12,366 nucleotides of DNA from Stramenopiles sp. TOSAG23-3 (lineage: Eukaryota > Sar): NCBI GenBank assembly GCA_900128585.1, contig LT642688.1:1-12366 (forward strand), in the 5' to 3' direction. The notes below the pieces were generated by a model. The model had not been told where the DNA came from, did no database searches, and was given only the letters and a program-made list of their open reading frames with translations. Shown here piece after piece: positions 1 through 5,797 of the stretch (position 1 is its first letter; the number at the start of each line of letters is the position of its first letter). Position numbers and translations under genes: made by a program.

Positions 1-98
1 CAAAATCATTCTTCTTCTTTAAAATAAAATTATTGATTGTACGTACCTGTACCTGTACCGGTATACGTGATCGAGAGGAGGAGTAGAGGTAGGAGGTA

Positions 99-132
99 GG
101 TACCAGGTATTATACCAGGTACCGGTATAATA
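99..132. repeat. Nested palindromic/direct repeat with ACCGGTA core
   Basis: TATTATACC at 108-116 is the exact reverse complement of GGTATAATA at 124-132, giving a 9-bp stem around a 7-base spacer (AGGTACC). Within the same stretch TACCAGGTA is directly repeated (101-109 and 113-121) and GGTACC occurs twice (99-104, 118-123). The self-complementary octamer TACCGGTA is at 120-127 and again at 56-63, where it follows tandem GTACCT units. The repeats are read directly from the sequence. The function is unknown; a protein-binding site, a small mobile-element footprint or simple repeat expansion are all possible. Confidence 0.7.
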
Positions 133-317
133 GGAGGGATGGAGGTAGTATATGTGAGGTCAAAAATATAATTAATGTGCTGACTTGATGATACTTTTTT
201 TTTAGACGACTTTTTGAATTTTTTTTGCTGTGCTTTGATTGATGCTATTAATATAACATTAAGCTGTTACATTGTATAGGAAGAAGCTTTTTGTTTTTTA
301 CTATATTAACAACATCT

Positions 318-337
318 TTTTATTACCGAGGTAATAA
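318..337 (-). terminator. Candidate poly(A) signal overlapping a hairpin, 3' of the TULIP-PqiA gene
   Basis: On the minus strand AATAAA reads at 323-318, about 73 bases beyond the stop codon of the gene ending at 396, a plausible distance for a polyadenylation signal. It overlaps a near-perfect inverted repeat, TTATTACC (320-327) and GGTAATAA (330-337), separated by only GA. The hexamer is canonical in many eukaryotes, but whether this lineage uses it is unknown and AT-rich DNA yields it by chance often. Confidence 0.4.
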
Positions 338-395
338 CTTTTTTGTGTTTCTTTTAATATTATAAAAAACAATATTTTTCGGAGGAGATGAATAT

Positions 396-3300
396 TTAAA
401 GTTTGACGTACGAATCATAGCCTCCCCCTCCACTTTTTCGACGCACATGCTCCGAAAAGGAGCCCCCTTTTTCTCTCGGCGATGCATCAATTCGTTCGTA
501 CCCAGAACTATTTGTCTGCTTCGAGCCAAGAGCAGATTGCCCCTCGCGTTCTTTTATCGATAGCCCCGCCTCGTAGATGACAATTTGAGAAACGACATTC
601 GAAATTATGGCAGAGCAACACATCATGAGAAGCCCTCCCCAATGGAACTGGCCGTCTATTTGAAAGCAATTCCCGTCGTCAGGCACAATGAATCCAAATT
701 TAATTAATTCTTGAAACACTGGCTTAAGGAATGTGCACTGTCGGTCCAGCACGGAATACGATATGAATTCAATTTGCAGAATCGTGAAAACTGTACCAAG
801 AAACCAAACTTCAAGTGCCGAAAATGCGGATAAGATCTGAGCTGCCAAGTACGTTCGTTTCAGCCCAAACAGTGTCATGCGTCTGTACCAAAGCACCAAC
901 AGAACCAGCAGGTGCACCACGGGAATTACAAAGGCAAACGAGAGGTACACAAGGGTAATAAAAATGGTGCCCGCCCCAGTCCCTTGCGTTGCCTGCAGAA
1001 AAAGTTGGCAGACTGCCGTCCACATGGAATGCTGTCGAATCGTAGATCCGCTGTTTCCAAATTCAGCGAGAAGGCCCGCAATTCCGTGCGTGATGAATGT
1101 CCATCCTGGGATAAACGCGCCAGCAAACATGAGCCCAAGTGCAATTACTATATAAAGTGCAATGGCGCTGCAGTGCCCTTGAACACAAACGCGGTACATA
1201 TTAGACAAGAAAGGTTTAGCGTTCAAGCTCTTCTTGTTCACATCGCTGGCAACTGCTCCCAGTTCAGCATTATCCTTGCCAACGTCAGTCCACGCTAGAG
1301 CACGCATAGAACCCCCAAAGCGATTCTTAAATTCATCTGATGTGACGGCATTCAAATGATAAATGACCTGGACATGCGACAAGACGAGAGATAGCACAAC
1401 CGCAAAGCAAAACGAGTACAGACCGTACACTGGCTGAACGAGAATTTCAACGTGATAGAATTCCTCAGGAAAAATGCCAAGTTTGGGGTTATTTATTTGG
1501 ACATAAAAGGCAACCATTGCATTGACTAGGACGTACAGGTCCAACAAAGACCATTTTCCCATTACATCTAACCAGTGGAAATATTTTCCTCGCTGCTTGG
1601 GGGTCAACATTGCTGGTGGTGCACACCACAGCGCAGCCATAAGCAATAGTTTTAAATACGGCCATGCGCCTGAGAATGTGGCCATAAAACCAACAAGGAG
1701 CACGGCACAAGCGGTCCATAAATTAACCAAAGAGTAACCCAGACCAAACGGAAAAGCTGCTTTATCGTGAAATGTATCCCCCAGAACATTTGCAACAACA
1801 TCCACGGAGGCGGCTGTGAGAGCATGATCGGTAAAGAACAGACAAATGTTGATGAAAATCATTACCATTACCCCATATCTCACCTTTTTTGGAATGGCCG
1901 GGTGAAACAAAAGCGCTTGCCCAGTTTGACTACTGCCCACTTCTTTTTCAATATTGATATGTGCCCCTTCCCCAGGTTCATGTGCGAGGGCGCTCTCAAA
2001 ATCTAAAGACAACAGCGACCTTTCATCAGTTTCCCGAACGCTTTCAGGGCAAAACCACCTCCTGCAGCAAATGATATTGAAGCATGATTGACATGCTGTG
2101 CATTTGCCGCGACAACAGTTGACGCAAGAACAGCACGTTCGGCATCCTTTGCACAGGCACTTCCCTTGTTTATGCTCTACTTGAAAATATTTCACGAAGA
2201 ACAATATGCCAAAGTAGATCAACGCAATAGAGCACATTCCGCTGTAAGCGAACATCAAACCCTTAGAGGCAATGCACTGCGGGGCAATCCACTCTGGCGC
2301 CAGAGGAACAAAGGGGGTACGGCAACCATCAGCGCCTAAATTACGCTTATTCTGCAGAACTTCTGCCATGTGTTTACGGAACGTTTCGGACGAAAATGTT
2401 GACATCAGTTTCGCAACATTGTCGTTGACAAATGTTTCTAGGTCCTTTATGTTCGTCTGAACTTTGCTGCGGTCGGCCCATTGGGGCAACCCCGGGCTGG
2501 AGCATGTCAAGTGATCATCAGTACGGAACTGGTGACCCTTACAGGCAACATCAAGGGTCTGCAATGTCGACTGCAATAAGGAGCGTCCGTCTGGCTTTGA
2601 AAGTATTTCGAACTTATCCAGTGTGCCCAGCCAGCAATTTAAATACTCTGTGGACTGGATTGGCATGGCACCAAAGCTGTAGCCATCTATAGCGACAATT
2701 AAGTCGGCTATCATGGTCAAGTTGTTTAGCGATACTCCAAACCGAAATGTGTTTCTGACGTCTTCCCCTGTTCCCGGTATACGCTTAACGTCCAGCGTGA
2801 CGTCCACCGATACCCGTAGTGGATAGTCTGCCCGTGGTGCAGCTTTAACCTCCGAGTCCAAACGCACGGGGCCCTGGGGAGTGTCAAAGGCCTTCAGAAC
2901 AGATATGGCGTCTAAATGTTCCAGCGTCAAATTTCCAAGTGCAAGGGTTATGTTTCCAATCTGTGGGACTTTATCATAATTCGTTACCACGATCGTCGTG
3001 GGGCCAACGAAGAGGCCTTTGGTGTCTAGCCTGGCATGTTCCCCGTTGATCCCACATGTTCCGTTGTGAATGAGACCGTTTACTTTAGGAAACAAAACAC
3101 TTTCAATCAACCCACTGAGGATTATGATCGGAAAACTACTAGCGAGATCCACCGGCGATTGCTCCACTGTTGGCCGAGGACCAATTGACGACCCGTTGCA
3201 TATCGCAGTGCTTGCCGTTTCCTCTATTGTGTGGCGAATCAGATTTTCTAGCCCTTGGTTGACAACCGCGAGCGCATAGTTATTAACGATGCGTTGCAGG

Positions 3301-4712
3301 CCCTTGTCCTTGAGTAGCGAGCCTTGGTAAGCATCGTTCACGGCTTTTGCGAGTTGGTCCACAACATTGTCTACGGCCGCCGAAAATATCCCATCGACAA
3401 CAGGCTCCTGGGCGCTGTCGGAAATACCAATTGTAGTGGCGGTCACATCAATTGCGTCTATTCCGCGCATAGAGCACCCGACGGCGTATTTCAGTGCCTC
3501 GCTCAGGGGCAGATTGGCGTAGAAATCATAATCTATTGCAGCTAGAGTGGAAAGTTGCACAAAAATATTTCTAAACGTCGGAAGCTCAACGACAACATGT
3601 TCCAGAAAAGTGGGTGCACGACCCCCAGAAGCCTCATAAGGCGACAGCAGCACCGTAAAACCGAACGAAATACCTAGACGGTCGAGGGCAAACGTATGGT
3701 TCAACGTCGTATCACTCACAGGTTGAAAAATGTTAAATTGAGTAAACGTGTCGAGTCCTCTGACCTGGACTGAAGTCAAGTTGACATCCAAGTCCAGCAT
3801 CTGGTTGCGAAGGCGAAGGAGGGGGGCATGTAGTTTTGAAATGTTCACTGCATCCCCCTCCGCCCCTTTTCTTATAATACCCTGGATAATTTGGTTTATC
3901 CCAATAGGAAGGCCGCAGACTTCAGTATCCAAAAATAACTTTACGCCGGCATTAATCAGCTCGACGATCGGGCTTTTTCGAAGATTTATCTCGTTGTCCC
4001 GAGTAACATTTTTCAATCGTAAGATGTTCTGTTCTTCCCACTGCCACTGTGGCAGTCCCTCGTGGTTCGGCAATGGCTTGGTGATCACTTGAGCTATGTC
4101 TTGCAGGACGACGGTGAGATTGTTCGACAATCCAGTAATCACGTTGCACACCGCTGGGTTTACAATTTTATTAATTTCCGATTTTATCAAGCCCTTGAAA
4201 ATGTTCAAAATAGTCCCAGTAAACGCGAGGTTGTCAACCTCTACGGTAGAGTCGCAGTCTTGGATGCTTGCTTTGCTTGGAGGGTCGTTCAGCAAGCTGT
4301 TACCCTCATTTGAGTCTATGTTAACGACAGCGGCTATTCCACTGTTTGTGGAAGACGCAGTCATGTTTCCAAAAAACGGGAGACCGTCCAACGCGACCTT
4401 ATACGTCGATTGGCACGATAGCGTAATACCAGAAACGGCAACTTTGATGGAAATTTCCGTGCGAGCTTCATTTTCCTTTGACGCTACCGTCAGCCCCCCG
4501 ATCGAAATACCACCGCAGTGTAAGGAATGCAGGTCCACGTTCGCGGTTTGTCCTAATTTTTTAACCGACAAATGAAGATCTGGCAGCGGCACAGTTATGT
4601 CTCCCAACAGCGCGTTGAGTTGGCTCCAAGGATCTGGCGGACTCCCCAACGCAATGGCCACGCAGGAGAGGAACACACCGACCCTGCACAATGTGTAAGG
4701 TTCACGAACCAT
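396..4712 (-). CDS. TULIP (BPI/LBP-like) ectodomain fused to PqiA/LetA-like membrane module; putative lipid transporter
   Basis: This is a 1438-residue single-exon protein. Residues 1-23 form a signal peptide (hydrophobic 11-22). Residues about 30-815 form a soluble ectodomain with 11 N-glycosylation sequons (N116, 198, 235, 290, 311, 338, 506, 550, 587, 594, 664). Alternating amphipathic strands and long helices resemble two or more BPI/LBP-type lipid-binding units. A first membrane helix (817-842) leads to a segment with 14 cysteines at 852-888. Then come two related four-helix modules (about 945-1119 and 1172-1383). Each has a P-x-x-x-L-L helix (P1018; P1264) and a following helix with the PqiA-type W-S-x-L-[DE] signature (W1054-D1058; degenerate F1297-E1301). 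The tail is about 55 residues, Gly/Ser-rich. Predicted topology is ectodomain outside or luminal, cysteine segment and tail cytosolic. In bacteria PqiA/LetA works with MCE proteins in lipid transport between membranes, so a lipid-transfer role is inferred here. The ATG at 4712 is chosen because the signal peptide begins there. The PqiA call is firmer than the TULIP call. Confidence 0.8.
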   Translation of the reverse strand: MVREPYTLCRVGVFLSCVAIALGSPPDPWSQLNALLGDITVPLPDLHLSVKKLGQTANVDLHSLHCGGISIGGLTVASKENEARTEISIKVAVSGITLSCQSTYKVALDGLPFFGNMTASSTNSGIAAVVNIDSNEGNSLLNDPPSKASIQDCDSTVEVDNLAFTGTILNIFKGLIKSEINKIVNPAVCNVITGLSNNLTVVLQDIAQVITKPLPNHEGLPQWQWEEQNILRLKNVTRDNEINLRKSPIVELINAGVKLFLDTEVCGLPIGINQIIQGIIRKGAEGDAVNISKLHAPLLRLRNQMLDLDVNLTSVQVRGLDTFTQFNIFQPVSDTTLNHTFALDRLGISFGFTVLLSPYEASGGRAPTFLEHVVVELPTFRNIFVQLSTLAAIDYDFYANLPLSEALKYAVGCSMRGIDAIDVTATTIGISDSAQEPVVDGIFSAAVDNVVDQLAKAVNDAYQGSLLKDKGLQRIVNNYALAVVNQGLENLIRHTIEETASTAICNGSSIGPRPTVEQSPVDLASSFPIIILSGLIESVLFPKVNGLIHNGTCGINGEHARLDTKGLFVGPTTIVVTNYDKVPQIGNITLALGNLTLEHLDAISVLKAFDTPQGPVRLDSEVKAAPRADYPLRVSVDVTLDVKRIPGTGEDVRNTFRFGVSLNNLTMIADLIVAIDGYSFGAMPIQSTEYLNCWLGTLDKFEILSKPDGRSLLQSTLQTLDVACKGHQFRTDDHLTCSSPGLPQWADRSKVQTNIKDLETFVNDNVAKLMSTFSSETFRKHMAEVLQNKRNLGADGCRTPFVPLAPEWIAPQCIASKGLMFAYSGMCSIALIYFGILFFVKYFQVEHKQGKCLCKGCRTCCSCVNCCRGKCTACQSCFNIICCRRWFCPESVRETDERSLLSLDFESALAHEPGEGAHINIEKEVGSSQTGQALLFHPAIPKKVRYGVMVMIFINICLFFTDHALTAASVDVVANVLGDTFHDKAAFPFGLGYSLVNLWTACAVLLVGFMATFSGAWPYLKLLLMAALWCAPPAMLTPKQRGKYFHWLDVMGKWSLLDLYVLVNAMVAFYVQINNPKLGIFPEEFYHVEILVQPVYGLYSFCFAVVLSLVLSHVQVIYHLNAVTSDEFKNRFGGSMRALAWTDVGKDNAELGAVASDVNKKSLNAKPFLSNMYRVCVQGHCSAIALYIVIALGLMFAGAFIPGWTFITHGIAGLLAEFGNSGSTIRQHSMWTAVCQLFLQATQGTGAGTIFITLVYLSFAFVIPVVHLLVLLVLWYRRMTLFGLKRTYLAAQILSAFSALEVWFLGTVFTILQIEFISYSVLDRQCTFLKPVFQELIKFGFIVPDDGNCFQIDGQFHWGGLLMMCCSAIISNVVSQIVIYEAGLSIKEREGQSALGSKQTNSSGYERIDASPREKGGSFSEHVRRKSGGGGYDSYVKL
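2049..2159 (-). other. Cysteine-rich cytosolic segment within the TULIP-PqiA protein (residues 852-888)
   Basis: Fourteen of 37 residues are cysteine, arranged as C-x-C, C-x2-C, CC-x-C and similar pairs, with interspersed Lys/Arg, directly after the first membrane helix and before the first PqiA-like module. Bacterial PqiA/LetA proteins carry cytosolic cysteine-pair zinc ribbons ahead of their membrane modules, so a metal-binding role is plausible. The density and adjacent cysteines would also fit multiple S-palmitoylation next to a membrane. The sequence alone does not decide between these. Confidence 0.6.
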
Positions 4713-4811
4713 CTTATCTGGTCTGATACAATCAAGACTGTGTCTATCTGGGCAAGGAACACGTTCGAAAAAAGTAACTAAGGTAACATTTTCGTTGCTT
4801 ATACATCACAT

Positions 4812-4822
4812 TATATATATAA
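4812..4822 (-). promoter_or_regulatory. TATA-like element upstream of the TULIP-PqiA gene
   Basis: An alternating TATATATATAA stretch lies 100-110 bases upstream of the minus-strand ATG at 4712. It is placed where a TATA box would leave a 5' leader of about 70-80 bases. It reads almost the same on both strands, so direction is not informative, and such strings are common in AT-rich spacers. Confidence 0.25.
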
Positions 4823-4927
4823 TACTACACACGCATACACCACATAAACTTCTGTCAGTTGTTGATCGGTCATATTCTCATCCTTTTTTGTTATTTTATT
4901 ATTTTTTATTATAATATTATTAATAAA

Positions 4928-5018
4928 TTTCTTTTTTCTTCTTCTTCTTTCTTCTTCTTCTTTTCTTTTCTTCTTCTTCTTTTCTTTTCTTCTTCTTCTT
5001 CTTCTTCTTTCTTCTTCT
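4928..5018. repeat. 91-nt uninterrupted polypyrimidine TTC/TTTC tract
   Basis: Every base from 4928 to 5018 is T or C on the plus strand, mostly TTC triplets interrupted by TTTC. A second pure pyrimidine tract of 45 bases lies at 5150-5194. Long homopurine-homopyrimidine tracts with mirror symmetry can adopt triplex (H-DNA) structures, and TTC/GAA tracts are unstable in length. Here they sit between divergent promoters. Confidence 0.9.
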
Positions 5019-5653
5019 ATTATTTAAATTATACCGGTGGTATTTTTTCTTCTTCTTTTTTTATATTTCTTTTTTTTATACTTTCTTCTTCTTTTTTTAT
5101 TATATTTCTTCTTCTTTTTTTTTATATTTCTTCGTTCTTCTTAAAATTATTTTTTTTCTTCCTTCTTCTTCCTTCTTCTTCTTTCTTCTTCTTCGATGAT
5201 TATAATATTATACTGCCGCCTGCCGCCTCTCTCTCTCTACTTATTACTGATGCAGCTGAGGAGGACTGAGGATGTACAATGTACAGTGTCAATATAGACT
5301 AATTATATTGAAATTCGAAATTTTGAGATTCCAGAGTTTCTTCTTCTTCTTGCTTTTTTTCTCTCTTGTCTCTTCTCGCTATTTATTTGGTTCATATTTA
5401 TATAGTGTCATAGACTAGTATAAAAAATTAAGGGAGAAAGAAAGATGAAATTTGAATGATTCATTTTTTAATTCCTATTATATTGTGTGTTGAAGAATAA
5501 TAATTAGATTATTATATTTTTTTTTTTATTATCAATTTATTATTATAAGATATCTAATCGTATTATCAGTGAGTTTGTTTTCTTCTTCTTCATTCTTGCT
5601 TCTTTGCTTGCTTTTTTTGTATGTATATAGTAGTAATAATATACTCTTATTGC

Positions 5654-5797
5654 ATGATTACACGACCGTTTTTCTCCGTGCTTGATGAGTTTCCAATGCA
5701 CCGAATTTCTCATGTTGTCGAGACATCGTGTGTTTTTTTACGAAATCCATCCGGTCAAATAATCAATGAACCGGGAGAAGCGGGCAATCGTTCCTAA
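5654..5797 (+). other. Upstream ORF overlapping the start of the OSCA-like gene
   Basis: A 47-codon frame begins at ATG 5654 (with a second in-frame ATG at 5696) and ends at TAA 5795-5797, overlapping the first 32 bases of the main coding region in another frame. The DNA here is less AT-rich than the spacer to its left, consistent with transcribed leader. If both ATGs lie in the mRNA, ribosomes starting there would miss the main start, so this could reduce translation. If transcription begins downstream of 5696 it has no role. No homology is recognised. Confidence 0.3.

Larger units (their letters stand above)
1..395. other. AT-rich intergenic spacer, left edge
   Basis: I see no gene in this stretch. 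It contains a short TTC run (11-20), a cluster of GTACC/ACCGGTA repeats (41-66 and 99-132), purine-rich stretches (71-100, 133-147), several T-homopolymers, and AT-rich sequence up to the stop codon of the minus-strand gene at 396. The part nearest the gene should be its 3' untranslated region. A drop from balanced to AT-rich composition occurs right at the stop codon. An open frame on the minus strand at 323-529 overlaps the C-terminal coding end of the neighbouring gene and looks like chance. Confidence 0.8.
4713..5765. promoter_or_regulatory. Divergent intergenic region between two membrane-protein genes
   Basis: This 1053-base region separates two head-to-head genes, so it should hold both promoters. 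The flanks next to each ATG (4713-4800 and about 5640-5765) have balanced composition, suggesting 5' untranslated sequence. The middle is AT-rich and dominated by TTC/TTTC polypyrimidine tracts on the plus strand (4928-5018, 5150-5194, shorter runs near 5337 and 5579), with T-homopolymers near 5520. An ACCGGT core with flanking ATACC/GGTAT arms occurs at 5031-5043. I see no gene; the Phe/Ser-rich open frame at 4859-5269 is a translation of the microsatellite. Confidence 0.75.

Noticed and set aside
41-132. CRISPR-like array from GTACC and TACCAGGTA repeats
   Set aside because: Units are 6-9 bases with no regular spacers; in a eukaryotic context this is a simple repeat cluster.
4096-4575. 159-codon frame on the plus strand
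   Set aside because: Lies wholly antisense to the TULIP ectodomain coding region, whose frame is supported by signal peptide, sequons and helices; no recognisable features.
4859-5269. Open frame of 136 codons, Phe/Ser-rich, on the plus strand
   Set aside because: It is the translation of TTC/TTTC microsatellites in AT-rich spacer; no domain, signal or normal amino-acid composition.
4713-5765. tRNA, snRNA or other RNA gene in the divergent spacer
   Set aside because: I found no cloverleaf, A/B-box pair or recognisable snRNA sequence; the stretch is low complexity.
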